From Mastigias papua (taxonomy: Eukaryota > Cnidaria > Scyphozoa > Rhizostomeae > Mastigiidae): DNA of 64,000 nucleotides. Position numbers and translations under genes: made by a program. Shown here piece after piece: positions 1-11,728 of this stretch (positions are counted from its first letter, which is position 1; each line of letters opens with the position of its first letter). The notes under the pieces are model-generated. The model was not told where the DNA came from and made no database searches. It worked only from the letters and a program-made list of their open reading frames with translations. The DNA lies in contig OZ025279.1 in assembly GCA_964019165.1 (NCBI GenBank), positions 9,140,617-9,204,616 on the forward strand, read 5' to 3'.

Positions 1-219
1 TTTTTTAAGGTGCAACAATTATGCTTGGCTTGGCACTCTGCAAAATTGACTATATTGTGGGTATTGTATATTTTGTGATGGTCATATTCATTGACTGTGG
101 ATATGACTTGAAGAGATACAAGCCAGTATATGGTATCTTTCCAGCTCATTTTTAGTTATTGTTGTACATACACTGTTGCCCCATTGTGTGATCTATAATT
201 TTGCGTATTTTCTATATGG

Positions 220-1132
220 TTGTATGTTTGTACATCGAAAACACAAGTGTATGTTTGTACAAATGTAAGAAAGTGTATTTTTGATCTATTCTTACGTGGA
301 TGCGGCTCTTTGTTTGTGTATTATGTATTTCCGGCATTGAAGTCTGGAAAGATAGTGGAGAAAAGATTGAAATACACCAATCGCAAGCAAATCGACTTTG
401 CAGTCTTTGTACGTGATAGCGAAGGACACGACGTATGGGACTCGTTCGTAAAGGAGGAAGAAGGCTATCATTTGTCTTTAGCTTCCAAAGCTGTGGACTA
501 TGATAGATTAAAATGCAAGGGGAATTATACATTGTGGATCGAAGTCATTAAATTAGTGTCAGTCATTTTCTTGGATGTAAACGGAAACTTCAAGTCTGAA
601 CGAAAACAAGGGAAACAATGGAAAACATATTTAGTGAAGTTTTGTAGCCGTGTCGTTCATAGCTTTCCTCGGGCACAAAATATATGTACAAATGATTGCT
701 CTGAACTAGAAGTTTTGAGAAACCACTTATTTCATATTAAAAACACTTTTCAGCCTTACTTTTCTTCAAAATGTTTCAGTACAAAAAATGTTGATAAGAA
801 GGTTAATAAAGAGAAATTAGCTCAATTGTGGTTCGAACAAAAGGCTAAGGCAAATCACAAGCAACAAAGGTTCCTGGCCAGAGATTGTTCATGCGAAAGT
901 TGATAAACTACAAACAGAGGAATACTATGAGAGGGAGTACAGCCACCCGCAAGTAAACTTGAGAAAACTGGTAGAAGATTTTCCAACATTTGCTGATTTC
1001 AGAGATGCATTTGGGAGCATTGACCAGAAATACTTGATAAGGAACGTATTACATAGTGGAATAGAGAAAACATACTATTTGCTGATTGTGGACAATTTGC
1101 CAGTCTTCGTTCTTTCAAGTAATTTTTATTGA
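220..1132 (+). pseudogene. Unrecognised interrupted ORF
   Basis: An open frame runs to 903. A one-base shift near 888-900 continues it as a second open frame (PEIVHAKVDKLQ...) to a stop at 1130-1132, so about 270 residues can be read across one frameshift. The text is lysine-rich and ordinary in composition, with no motif I recognise. It lies directly upstream of, and in the same orientation as, the R2-like reverse transcriptase fragment that starts near 1133. It could therefore be the 5' ORF of that retroelement or an unrelated decayed gene. The first 219 bases show nothing codable. Confidence 0.3.
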
Positions 1133-2330
1133 AGAGTTAACAAAAAATTTTCAGCTAACAGTTGGAACAATAACTGGGGACCCTCTGAGCGCAAATCTGT
1201 TCATCATCACACTTGATACATCTTTAAAAGAAGTATATCACAGAGCAGTTACTAGTTTGAACATTCAAGACGAAAAGAGAGTTTCACCTTTGCCATTTGG
1301 AGGATACGCTGACGGCATCGCCCTAGCTACATGAAAAGATATTAAAAGAAATGTTGAAATTTTTAGTAGATACAAGTAAGGAAAGTACACTATGCATCAG
1401 GCCCGATAAATGTGCTTTAATATATGAACGCCGCTCAGGAAACCAGTGGTACAAAGCCAAGGGAGACAGATCACCTGAGATTACGATTTATGGTGAAAAA
1501 GATTACTGTACTAAGCCGACATGAGCCGTACAACTATCTTGCAAAACCTACTACAGTAGCAGGAGAACATACAAATCAAATAGCAGATATGCTAAGTAGA
1601 TATAAGGAGACCCTTGAAAATATTACATCTTGCCCATTGCCACTTACATTAAAGATCGAAGCGTTAGGCGTGATGGGAATGTCAAAAATCGAGCATAATT
1701 TGAGCAATACCTACATTACAGAAGAACAGTTGCAAGACTTCGACAAAGCTCTCGTGTCTGGCAATTGACACCACAATAAGAACATTTTTCCTAATGAAAC
1801 TGCGAGGAGGGCTTTGGGTGAGAAAACCGGCAGTAATTTATAGAGCAACACGCATTAGGTCTCTTGTAACGATGATAGATTACTCTGACGAAAATTTTAG
1901 GCACATCGTACGTAATCCGCTCTATCTAGATTTCAATAAAAGAGGTATCCCGAGGACAGAAGGAGAAAATAATATTCTCGGATATGCATTAAATGAAAAT
2001 GTATTACTAAATACACACATCACAGGGGGCTTGTTTGTGCAGTTGGACTGGCCATAACTTTCACTCTAGTTAAAAAAGTGAACGCTGAACTGAAATGGGA
2101 AAGATGTTCAGAAGATCTGCATGATGTTGGACGTGCAAAGTTGCTGTTGAGATCAACAACTGGATCTGAAATTGTAACACAAAAGGTATACGGAAGAAGT
2201 CAATTAAAGAACAGCTAAATAAAGAATTATAGGATATAAAAGAGCTTCCAATGCAAGGCCGTTTAGTTGGCAATGATGGGACAGATTATTTGAGCTCACA
2301 AAATATGTCTCGCAACCATAAAGTAGCCGA
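1133..2330 (+). pseudogene. R2-type non-LTR retrotransposon, copy A (RT C-terminal half, decayed)
   Basis: This fragment encodes the later reverse transcriptase motifs: TGDPLSANLFIITLD, then FGGYADGIALAT, where the usual catalytic YADD has become YADG. It continues through the thumb-like text (KCALIYERRSG, YLAKPTTVAGE, KIEALGVMGMSKI) and GIPRTEGENN. It is broken into at least four frames at about 1334, 1768, 2057 and 2250. The same protein text is repeated at higher identity to itself in copy B just downstream, in the same orientation, so this is a truncated direct duplication of one element family. GDPLS and the later LNGC...RH motif seen in copy B point to the R2/NeSL/CRE group that carries a restriction-like endonuclease. 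That assignment is from family knowledge. The copy is certainly inactive. Confidence 0.7.
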
Positions 2331-3930
2331 TGAACTAATACCGACGAACAGAGCAGAAGGTGATAAAGCCCCTAGCATAGCTATAGATGGTCAGTTGGTA
2401 AAAGTACATGAGAGGCACGAGCCATTCAAGTATCTAGGGAAATTCCTAACAGTCACAGGAGAGCCACAAATTCATGTCGTTTCTCTACTGCAGCGAGAAA
2501 CGATCTCTGACAATGATTATTACAATGATCTCTTGCTAAAGATTTAGAAAAGTCCTTTACCGATCTCCCTTAAAATAGAAGCATTAGAATGCGCTGCAAT
2601 GTCAAAAATACAACACCATTTTCCAAACACCTATATTACAGATGATAAATTAGTAGAATTCGATAAGGCGCTATCATCATTTCTACGAAGAATCTTTGAC
2701 TTAACGCACAGTACCACTGTCAAGACCATGTTCCTGAAAAAGCAATTTGGAGGAATCAGAATTCGAAAACTATCTGTTGTGTATAGAACATGTAGAATAT
2801 GCCATCTTATTAAAATGCTCAATAATAACAATGAAAACATAAAGTTCATAGCAAGGAATTCTCTTGAGATTGATTTCAACAAGCGTGGAATTCCCAGATC
2901 TGTAGATGAGAATAACTTTCTTGGATTTTCATGCAAGCAAAATGGTCAACTAAATACAAATATCAAAGGTGGCTTTGGTCTCATTTCTGATTGGCCTCAT
3001 CTACATCACCCCACGAATAAAGTTGGAACACAGCTTCATGAGGAAAATAATGACAATAACCTTATGAATTGTGGTAGAGTTTGTGTAAAATTCCATTGCC
3101 AGCGCACTTTCAAATTAAAAACCATTCTTGAAAGAGGACGTATTAAATCTGAAATACTAGAAAAACAACTGTTCGAAAATTTACTGGAAATTAAACAGCT
3201 TCCGATGCAAGGTAGACTGCTAGATATCGATAATGCTGATTACCTATTGTCTCAGAACATCTTCCGAAATTACATCAATGATAATTTAGTCACGTTTTGG
3301 TACAAAGCAAAGCGTAATGTAACACCTTGTAATTATACTCTGTCGCTATGGTACACTCAAACGTCTGCTGCTTGTGAACTTGATCAGTTCAGAATTGAAA
3401 GCATGGCCCGTATTCTTAATGGTTGCAAACAGTTCAAGAACAATTACTCATCACGACATAACAGAATCGTTGACAAATAAACAAGTGAGCTTAAAAATGT
3501 AGTCGCTGTAAATAAGAACATTCGATCAACCTGTAAAGATATCATCACAAATGCTGCATCTCAGGCAGTATGGAATTTAAAGCCAGGCATTGTTTCTAAG
3601 CATAATAATAAAGTCACTATAATTTATATAGCTTGCCCCTATGACCTAAATATCGCAAACATCTATATGGAGAAACTTGGAAAAGTACTGTTGCATCAAA
3701 TCTGCGCTCGTAAATCTTGGCCTCAAATGCAAATTAGAAGCTATAGTAGTAGGTCCCCTTGGTACAGTTCATGAAAAGCCTTTAAACGTCTTGTTAAATT
3801 GTGGAATGTCTAAGATGTCTGCAAAAAGGCTTATCAAATGGTGTGCAACATCAAACGTTATTGCTGCAAGGAACATCTGGAAGTTACGGTGCAAGATAGT
3901 AAATAGAGGCTCTTCGAAGTAAGGAAGTAT
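2331..3930 (+). pseudogene. R2-type non-LTR retrotransposon, copy B with C-terminal restriction-like endonuclease
   Basis: A 293-residue open frame (2599-3480) covers the RT C-terminus and linker (MSKIQHHFPNTYITDD, FGGIRIRKLSVVYRTC, MARILNGCKQF, RHNRIVDK). The LNGC-x(n)-RHN block is characteristic of the segment before the restriction-like endonuclease in R2-clade LINEs. After the stop the text continues as LKPGIVSKHNNKVTIIYIACPYD, which matches the endonuclease core, where PD and a later D are expected. Here both are substituted (PG and IY). A one-base shift near 3677 gives the C-terminal part (EKYCCIKSALVNLGL) to 3922. The copy is 5' truncated at the RT and has at least three lesions. Copy A lies upstream in tandem. 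Confidence 0.75.
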
Positions 3931-4291
3931 GTGAAGGTTTTGCTGAAAGATTGCAGTGGGCATTCATGTTTGTTTAAAACACATTGAACTTTAGTAGGAC
4001 TTATATCTACAATTGCTCAATAACACCTAACTATGTATGTATGTGCTCAACTACTGAAGTATCTATACGTTTTACTGGTTGTGTACACGAAAACAAAGTA
4101 TTTTTAAGAGTTTGTTAATGCTAGTTGTATGTATATACCATACATACATACATGAATACATAGAAATAGATATATGCATATGTCTTATAAGTTCTACTGA
4201 TTAGTTTTCTAATTGTGTGCATTACACTTTACCCAACTCTTCTATTTTCTTTATTTAAGATCGTTTACAAAACCTTTGTTTTCAATTACAG

Positions 4292-4467
4292 ATATCGAAA
4301 AGACATACTTTAGGGATTTTGTTGGACACTATTTTAATTTTCGTGTTTTTCAAAACTCCACTGAAAACTCCACTGAAAGCTCCTCCGAAAACTCCTCTGA
4401 AAACTCCTCGGATACGGATTCTATTGATGAGTCAATTGATATAGAAGTGACAAATCAAGGTGCCAAG
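4292..4467 (+). CDS. Candidate internal exon, Ser/Asn-rich acidic tail
   Basis: An open frame is bounded by a polypyrimidine-poor but valid acceptor (AATTACAG, 4284-4291) and a consensus donor (AAG|GTGAGT at 4465-4473). It reads DIEKTYFRDFVGHYFNFRVF, then a low-complexity block of NSTESSSEN-type repeats, then SIDESIDIEV. No domain is recognised. No partner exon was found within about 2 kb on either side, so this is an orphan prediction. The Ser/Asn tract comes from a repeated codon pattern (aactcc.gaa). Confidence 0.3.
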
Positions 4468-4509
4468 GTGAGTTATTGGGTTTCACTGCATATTTTTTAT
4501 AGGACAGTT

Positions 4510-4870
4510 CTTTTCGACCAGTAATGAAACTTTCTTAACATTTTCATGGTTTCAGTACTAAAAGTTTCTTCAGACTGTATAAGCAACGATATTCGAGTGT
4601 GTGTGACACTGCAATGCTATATTGACAGACAGGCACTATAGAAGCACAACACTGAAATGTGTAGATTATAATCAAGGGAAATCTGTGGACATTAAACAAC
4701 AGAGATAATGGACATAAGGGAAAATAAGAATTTCAAATTCATATGAACGTATCAGCTTTCTTGCACCTCAGAAATCCATTACTGAATCTTCTTAACTCTT
4801 TGATTAATCGAGTATCGCTCTCTTATAAATTACTTTCTCATAAAAACACGTGTGTTTACAATGAAGGTGA
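4510..4870 (+). repeat. Diverged dispersed repeat, copy 1 (about 350 bp)
   Basis: This stretch aligns by eye with 37000-37350 in the same orientation. Shared blocks are AGTA.TGAAACT.TCTT, CGAGT.TGTGT.ACACTGCA, GGCA.TA..GAAC, a late TACTGAA.CTT.TTAACT and TTCTCATAAAAA.. Both copies are non-coding and strongly diverged. I cannot tell its class, and no terminal repeats were seen. Confidence 0.5.
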
Positions 4871-5989
4871 TTTTTCGTAGTATTTGAAGTGGTATCATTA
4901 AATACTGAATGCTGTATCTATCTCTAGGTTTTGTATAGAGATATTTTTTCTACATGACTATGTCTTCATATAGGTATTGTCTGCACAATTAAATAGCCTG
5001 AAGGTAGCCGTTCCAATTCTGATAAATATATTTTTATTCAAGTGCATATAGATTTTTATCAGTAGTTACTAGCATTTAATGCGCTGTCTGTTTTATTAGA
5101 GGTTTTCATGCACAGGACTCGGTGGGATGCTTGTAACTGCCCTGGGGATTTGCATGGCGTTTATTCTACTTTCTTTGGTTGTTCACAAATGTACAGTCTA
5201 CCATGCTAGAGGAACTGCCACGTAAACTGTGTGCCCTTGCATTTACTTTTATCACCAATTTGTTCGGCCATGTAGTTTTCTTTTGTAGAGGAATGTTGGT
5301 TAAATCCTTTGTAAGTAAGTATTTGGGGACAGTAGAACGATGAGTGTGTGAAGTAGTTTCTGGGTTTTCTCTAAGCAGCAAAGCAATGGTATTGCGGGTA
5401 ATAAAGTCATTTCAGTTTTGCAATGTGGTCTCTCCATTCTTAGTACCACTTAGGAGAGCGATGAATTTTTATTTGATGTTGAAAATCATTGAAACACTTC
5501 GAGTAGGGCAACTTGTGTGTATAATGTTTACAGGGCAAGAATGATTTAGTTTTTGACTGTGGCCCATTGTCTGCCACGTGATATCCACGTACGTGATAGT
5601 CCCCAACTTTTGTCTCTTAAACAAAATTTACCCACAGATTCTATTACATTTCCCCCTGTGTAGCATTTTAATTATTATTCCTTTCAAGCAATTGTTTTGA
5701 AATGACTTTGCTTTATGATCTATCTATTATTTTTAAACTGGTATAGATATGTATGTTTGTGACAGGTGATTTCTTGTCGCGCTTTCTAGATGTTGTTCAC
5801 TATAAACTTTCATTGTTGCTGATAGTTCAGTACTAATACTCAACTTCGTTAGCTCTGCCCAAGCTTTGATATATAGCCCGTCTCGAAGCTAAATATAGCA
5901 GGAACAACTCCGCGACTTGCAAGGCTGTTAGAGATATCGAAGGATCCTTTGGAATAGCGTACCAGAATTAGAAAATAAGCATGTGAATA
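4871..5989. other. No gene recognised
   Basis: This is AT-rich sequence with only short random frames on either strand. I saw no repeat structure, splice-bounded exon or RNA gene. Confidence 0.5.
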
Positions 5990-6260
5990 AAGTGACGCAA
6001 CAATGGTATCTGGGGTAAGTGGCCAAGCGGCTCAGCCCTTTTCCGTTAGCTTAACTGAAGTTAGGCTTGTGTTAGGTTAGCAACTGGATGAGTGACTTTT
6101 CTGATAGAAACTAAAACAATTCACTCCTCCGCTCTTCGGAAGGGACTTTACACTAGGGGTTCCATGCCTGGATGCGGCATGCACAGTAGGCCTAAATTAG
6201 CTGAAAAGCTAGATATAGCAGCCTACTCCAAATAAGGTAAACAACAACACCAGCAACAGC
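5990..6260 (+). repeat. Possible Pol III-derived SINE
   Basis: The stretch contains a box-A-like TGGCCAAGCGG. About 30 bases later comes GAAGTTAGGCTTG...GGTTAGCAACTGGATGAGTGAC, which closely resembles the internal promoter segment of 5S rRNA (GGTTAGTACTTGGATGGGTGACC in the general animal consensus). A short A-rich and CAA/CAG-rich tail follows (caacaacaccagcaacagcaa). A tRNA- or 5S-derived SINE would have this order. It is not a functional 5S or tRNA gene, because the flanking stems are absent. Confidence 0.35.
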
Positions 6261-6423
6261 AATGCAGCTTGGTCTTGTATTCATCTTACGTCTCAGAAAC
6301 AGTAGTTTCAGTGAAGTATTTAATACCACGATTACAAAGATACCTTCAACCCCAACTGCGTATGCATGAATGTTCAGTGTATGAAATTGTTTTCTGCTCG
6401 ACCAACAGTCTGCATGATTGTTT

Positions 6424-6735
6424 TAGTCTGTAGTTCTTTTATAGTATGGAAATTAATCAGTTGAGCTACTAGCTTCATACTCACGGTCAATTCCTTCTCT
6501 TGTAACCAGGCACGGCGTAGGCAGGGGACTGGGGGGCTTCAGCCTCCAACACTATTTGCCAGTCAGTGATTTCTACCCTTTATCAAGCAATTTATTGTTG
6601 TAGCCCTCCACTTTTTATGTGTAGCCCCCACTTTTAATGTGGCAGCGCCGTCTTGTTTTAGTCTGTAATTCTTTGATGGCATGAAATCAATCGGTTGGGC
6701 TATTAGCTTCATACTGTGATGGCCAGTTCCTTCTA
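6424..6735 (+). repeat. About 75-bp direct duplication flanking a small MITE-like element
   Basis: The segment 6424-6500 (TTTTAGTCTGTAGTTC... CTAGCTTCATACT...CCTTCT) is repeated with about 15% divergence at 6655-6735. Between them, 6507-6655 has imperfect inverted ends: CAGGCACGGCGTAGGCA at the left, and the complement of GGCAGCGCCGTCTTG at the right. It holds GC-rich internal text (GGGGGGCTTCAGCC, GTAGCCCCCA) of the kind common in hAT-type MITEs. No clean target duplication was found. Confidence 0.4.
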
Positions 6736-7086
6736 TATTAATTTTAAACAATTTTTGTTTTTATGTTAGATATATTATATAATATATTGTAAACGACTGA
6801 TAAATAGCATGTACTTTCTTGAAATGTGGATTTTGATGAGGTAGAACTTCTTCGAATCTTCATTAATATCACATCGTCATTCAACATGGTTATGTGTCGT
6901 ATTTTTGTGCTAATCTTTACCTGCAGATGACCTCAGTTACGTACTTGCGAGATTTTATACAAGTTATCCTAGATGTAAGACTGCTGAAGCCATTTTTTCT
7001 TGACTAATTTTTTTATTGTAGATATCCTCATCAGACAGTCATAAGAAAAACGTGAATTCATCAAACTTTATTCTAAGAGGCTATAT

Positions 7087-7158
7087 TAACAAGAAAAGGC
7101 AATATTAATAAGAAAAGGCAATATTAATAAGAAAAGGCAATATTAATAAGAAATATTC
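7087..7158 (+). repeat. 19-bp tandem repeat, about 3.7 copies
   Basis: The unit AAGAAAAGGCAATATTAAT is repeated without spacing and almost without mismatch from the first AACAAGAAAAGGC to AATAAGAAATATT. It is a short minisatellite. The surrounding 7.2-8.9 kb shows no supportable gene. Confidence 0.85.
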
Positions 7159-8902
7159 ACACTGCGACCGCCGACAACCGTACTGCATTTTAAATAGTCG
7201 TTTATTTACAAATATTCATATTCCTGCCTTTGTTAACAAACTAGGGAGAGCAATAACTAATTAGCATATTTTTGTACATCAACAGTCAAACCCAAGGAAT
7301 GGCCATTCTTTATAGACTCCCTTGGGATCTCATGGTTGCACGAGTCTTTGGTATCTACTGCATAGTGTTCAAATCTTTGATTGGGTTTCTTCTAATCACA
7401 ATAAGGTAACTTCTCCCTACTGTTTCATGCAATAGGAGACGAAGCTTTCATCAAAAACGGCTCTCACGGCTAAATGTAAGCAGACTTATTGTATTTTGGG
7501 GTGTTTTACTGCCACATTAGAAATAGCTTTACAATCTCGTTTTTTGTGGATTTTAGTAGAAATCATGCCTCAATCATGAAGATATAGCCATCGAAGAAAA
7601 AGCCCTAGCCTTAAACCCGCCAATATTTAAGCCAGGCAGCCAGCGCCCAGTCCTCCTGGTCTGCTATCAACGTGTTCGCAGAATGTTGTGCAGTTGTAGT
7701 AGGAATTATAAAAAAGAAGAAAAAGCGCAAGGCTTTCTACCATATAATAAAAGAATCCATTAGAAGAGGATTATCTTGAGGAAATCGAGTTGCAGTTGGA
7801 GACAGATATGCCACTAAATGATAGTCCCGATGAATGTCATTTGCATGCTACAATTTAACGGCTACCGTATGAGAAAAATGAAAATAAAAGGTAGGTGAGA
7901 TTTACGTATAGTAAATGAGTTAAAAGTCGGTGTTTGTAATGAAATCTCATGATGCCCACCCAAATTGATAAAACCGACATACAGTGCAGAGATATTCTCA
8001 CAGTGCTAAACAATACCCTAAAACACTTGGAATAGGCCAAAATAGCTATGAGAGCCGTCTATTGACTAAATCCTCATCGCCTATTGGTGGAAACGATATG
8101 GAGAATTTAACCAATGAGCCAATGAAAGATTTGAATACTATGCTGACCTTTGCAGTTTATGTTAGCTTCAAATGAATGAAGAATCTTTCAAAGTTGCCTT
8201 GTTCTTCAGTTCTTAAGTCACCAAGTTTCTCACCGTCGCTATAAAGGAATGGAAACTTGTCCTAAATCATTTGAATAAAAGGTAAAGAAAAATACAAAGC
8301 AGTGCAATTTCCTCTATTTGTGATCTTGTATTCTCCAGAGTGAATAAATCATGTCTGATAATTTGTTTAAGATTGTGCAGTAATGAACAGCATGCTAATA
8401 ATCAAGGTAAAAGTGACATGAAAAATTGATTCAAAAATACAGAAGCATGGATGTTAAGAATCCAACAGTGAAATTATCAATCAAGACATTTTACCTCAAT
8501 TCATTTTTGTTTATCATCAAGTGAATGTTGAAAGATGGCAGGAGAAGTTTCAAAGACAACCTTTCTTTAATATAGCTGCATGTGTCATAGCTATTTACCT
8601 TTAGCCTGTTGAGTAAACAACAGCCATAATTGTACAAAACTGCTGCTTTGTGTACACTATACAGTATAAATATTTTTTTATACACAATCTAAAAGTTTAC
8701 AATTTACTAACATACATTTACAAGTTACAATAATGATACCATTGGGTGCATGATAAGCATGACTACTATAAATGGCCTTTGAACATATAACAATACAGAT
8801 ACTAAATGCTATACCAAAATGCTGGTAGGCCCTCTTTAAAGAGAGCCAGTTTACATTTAAAAAAGTTGTAGCACATAGCCAAGCCAATGAGGCATACATG
8901 GT
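7159..8902. other. No gene recognised; possible 3' UTR of gene B at the right end
   Basis: Only short frames occur on either strand. If the proposed terminal exon of gene B is right, the part nearest 8.9 kb would be its 3' UTR on the minus strand. No clear AATAAA signal was found there. Confidence 0.4.
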
Positions 8903-8942
8903 TTAAGACCAATCACTGGATTTGCTTACAGTAAATGAGTAG
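8903..8942 (-). CDS. Gene B, possible terminal exon
   Basis: The acceptor TTCTGAACAG is followed by C TAC TCA TTT ACT ... TCT TAA. The one-base entry phase matches the phase-2 end of the exon at 9435-9522, giving a short C-terminus (YSFTVSKSSDWS). A GTAAGC inside the exon could alternatively be a donor. The exon is tiny, so this is the weakest exon of the model. Confidence 0.3.
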
Positions 8943-8990
8943 CTGTTCAGAATCATAATGCATATAATGCCACCACTTTGAGCATTCCAA

Positions 8991-9362
8991 GAGCCTGATT
9001 ACATGAGAAGGGCTGGTCCTCCCACCCAAGACAGATACTTTTTGCCAAGATCTTGGTAGCAATAACATACACACTCAGATTTAAACTTGTGACTACATGT
9101 AGACTGGACCAGCCCTGGTAGCTAAGATCTCACCTGCTCAAAAGGGGGCTGGCTCTGATATCAGAGCCAGAAATGTGGTGTTTTCATCATGAAATCACTC
9201 TGATAGGGCAGTAAGGAGGGCTGGATTTACCAAATCATATCTGTGCAGGATAGCAGATATGCACAAGATTAACTTTCCTCTTGAAATTGCAAACAAAGCT
9301 CTGTCTTGTGTACCAGAGCCAACCCTCTCGATAGGGCCAGCCCCCCTCTTGTAATTAGGTCC
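8991..9362. mobile_element. MITE-like element with about 30-bp imperfect inverted ends
   Basis: The left end GAGCCTGATTACATGAGAAG and the complement of the right end, GGACCTAATTACAAGAGG, match at about 24 of 30 positions and extend into GGGCTGG(T/C)CCT. Inside are several GGCTGG/CCAGCC blocks, including a self-complementary CTGATATCAG. The element is non-coding. It lies in the last intron of gene B. No target duplication is evident. Confidence 0.5.
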
Positions 9363-9434
9363 CTAGTATTGTCACAAACTTATATAACCAATGAATCAAT
9401 TTTGTAAGAAACAATTGGAAAGTGTGATACTTAC

Positions 9435-9522
9435 ACCACTACATCCTTTTTCATTGGTGCCAAAGAGCTTACAGATGTTGAAATACTTAGAGTATCATCA
9501 TCAAATTCTGCCAGTTCTTCCT
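9435..9522 (-). CDS. Gene B, exon 3
   Basis: On the minus strand an acceptor (TTGAAATTTAG) precedes AG GAA GAA CTG GCA GAA TTT. The exon ends at GT|GTAAGT, a consensus donor. The entry phase (two bases) matches the phase-1 end of the exon at 10231-10452, giving QQ-E-EELAEFDDDTLSIS, then SVSSLAPMKKDVV. The segment is acidic and serine-rich, probably unstructured, and has no domain. Phase agreement across two introns is the main reason to believe it. Confidence 0.55.
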
Positions 9523-9662
9523 CTAAATTTCAAAAACCAAACTGTCATGGGGAATCTCTAATGTAATTTTGTTGGTAAGGGATCAAGAACTATTGAAAGA
9601 CATTTGCTGCTTAATGCAGTATATTGTTAACTAGCAGAAAAAGAGCAATTCTCACACGTAGC

Positions 9663-9933
9663 TATACTAGTTGCCAAAATCCTGGGACACTTTCAATATT
9701 CTACAATGAACTTTCATTTCCCTCTCCCCCTTAGACAATGTTGTTTTTTTGGAGAAGTACATGTGAAAATGGGAAAATTTCATGTGCATGCCAACTCCAA
9801 GTGTCCCGCAGACAGAGCAACATTCTCCTAGGGGGAGGGGGTGCATGCATGTAGCAACAATGACAATACATAGAGGAAAGTGGTTTTTATCAGTTTTTTG
9901 CAAGTGCCCCAAGGACTTTTGGCAGGTATTGTA
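9663..9933 (-). mobile_element. Tc1/mariner-type MITE, copy 1
   Basis: The ends are inverted: left ..TTGCCAAAATCCTGGGACAC; right GTGCCCCAAGGACTTTTGGCA.. followed by GTATTGTA. The interior (GAAAGTTC, ACATTGTC, two C/G-rich patches near an ACATTGTT core, AAGTGTCCC) matches the copy at 37381-37655 in reverse orientation. Its left terminus is the most decayed of the three copies. It lies in an intron of gene B. Confidence 0.7.
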
Positions 9934-10230
9934 GCAGTTGCCTTATTCTGGTATCTAGATAGGATGGATGAAACTTTGAAGAGCCACAATATGATTTTAT
10001 ACTGAAGGTAAATGAGTGAAAATTTGGAAAATATTGAACGCAGTATATTCAAATGATTGGCATGTGAAATATCACTGATGCAAATATTGCTTCCTTCCTT
10101 GTCTACATGATACAAGAAACTACATCAATGAACAACACTATGTGCAAATGGAATTTTCTCCTTAATTGGAAACATAACAGGATGATACTGCTTGTTTTCT
10201 CAATCATGTCATTTGTTTAACTTTACATAC

Positions 10231-10452
10231 CTTGCTGAGGAAAGCTCATTTCATAATAAAGATTGTTCGCTTTCCTATATGATTCAGGCCAGCTGAATCC
10301 TTTTCCAGCTGGTCTATATTCACTTCTCTTTATGCCATTGTCTTCAGCATCAAACTTTGTGCCATACACATAATATAGCTTGTTATGTGCCTTTTTGGGT
10401 CCTTTAAAGACATACTTCAATTTGAATCTCTCATCTTCTGGTATCTCAGCAT
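10231..10452 (-). CDS. Gene B, exon 2
   Basis: The open exon is bounded by CTTTGAAAG| at its 5' side and CAGCAAG|GTATGT at its 3' side. It reads NAEIPEDERFKLKYVF..., PKKAHNKLYYVYGTKFDAED, YRPAGKGFSWPESYRKAN, NLYYEMSFPQQ. It joins in phase with the exon at 11729-11870 (phase 1) and the exon at 9435-9522. The text is rich in Tyr, Lys and Trp and looks like a real folded domain, but I do not recognise the family. It is uninterrupted and unlike the surrounding transposon debris, so a host gene is likely. Confidence 0.65.
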
Positions 10453-11728
10453 CTTTCAAAGTAAGTATTTTAGATAGAATATATGTGTGTTCCTACTAAC
10501 ATAGAAATCCTATCATAAGACAGAATTTATCCATGTGACTATTTTCTCAACCTTACTAATGATGATTTCTAAATCTGTTAGGATGAACAAACCAAAACAA
10601 AAAAGGAGTCAATTACTTCAACAAACAAGTAATATATATCTATATAGAGTCTGTCTGACAAATGCAATAGTATGAAACTCAGAGTCACAGAAACCAAGTC
10701 TTTCCTATAATCTTCTTCTGCTGTACAGTATATATAAATATAAATAAATACAAATATATAAAGATTTATATATAAACACATACATGTATATAAATACATA
10801 TATGTATTTATATATCTATTTCTACTGCATATATTTAACAATAATCTGATTGGTCTGATTGGTAACAGTTTAGTGATGAGAGAATGTAGGAATACACTCT
10901 TTTTTACAAGAATCAGATGACTTTTGTAGACGGCTCATTGCTCTTAAATTTTTTGAGTTTCAACTCAAATGTTGTTAGAACTATTCCTATTTTGACAGTC
11001 ATTTTAGCCAATAATTCAGGGACTACATTTGACATCCAGTTTCCAAGACATATGCCTGAACTACTCTTGAACCCAAAGCAATGAATCCTGATGTTTGTTA
11101 ACAACATATCATATTTTCCTATATTTAGAAATTGAATCATTTTGTTTTGTTAACAAGATATAAATTTCAAATATCAGATCATTGTTGTTAGTTTTTTAAC
11201 TTATCCTCTGAGGCTGAGCATGTTCTAACTCATGATCTTGATTTTTGACAAATGAAGCCTCAGTATTCCTGTGAAAAAGTGTATGAAGCATGTATGCATA
11301 TTTGTGATAACTTTTAGAGCACAAAACCTCATATGTACAAAAACACTCTGCCTTCATAAAATGTGTGACAAAAAATAGATACTATCAAGTAATATAACAT
11401 AATTCAAACAGCAGCATAATCTGAAAACAAACATTATAATAACTGCTACCAGATATCAACAAGAGCTTTTAAATAATGCAATTCTAGTGATATGTCAGAA
11501 ACCCCAAGTTGTTTTCCTCTGGCTTGACTATGTAAGCACCTATCTAAATGCATGATATCAAACATTAACTATTGCAAAAATGATTGTCCTAATTTCATAC
11601 TTTGAAAGAACCCTACATCTTCTGGCAATCAAACAAACTGTTAAGAACTGTAATGTCAAAGTTCACTAAAAACCAGATGTAACCTCAGACAAAATCAAGC
11701 AGCCACAAAAATGAAAAATGAGACATAC

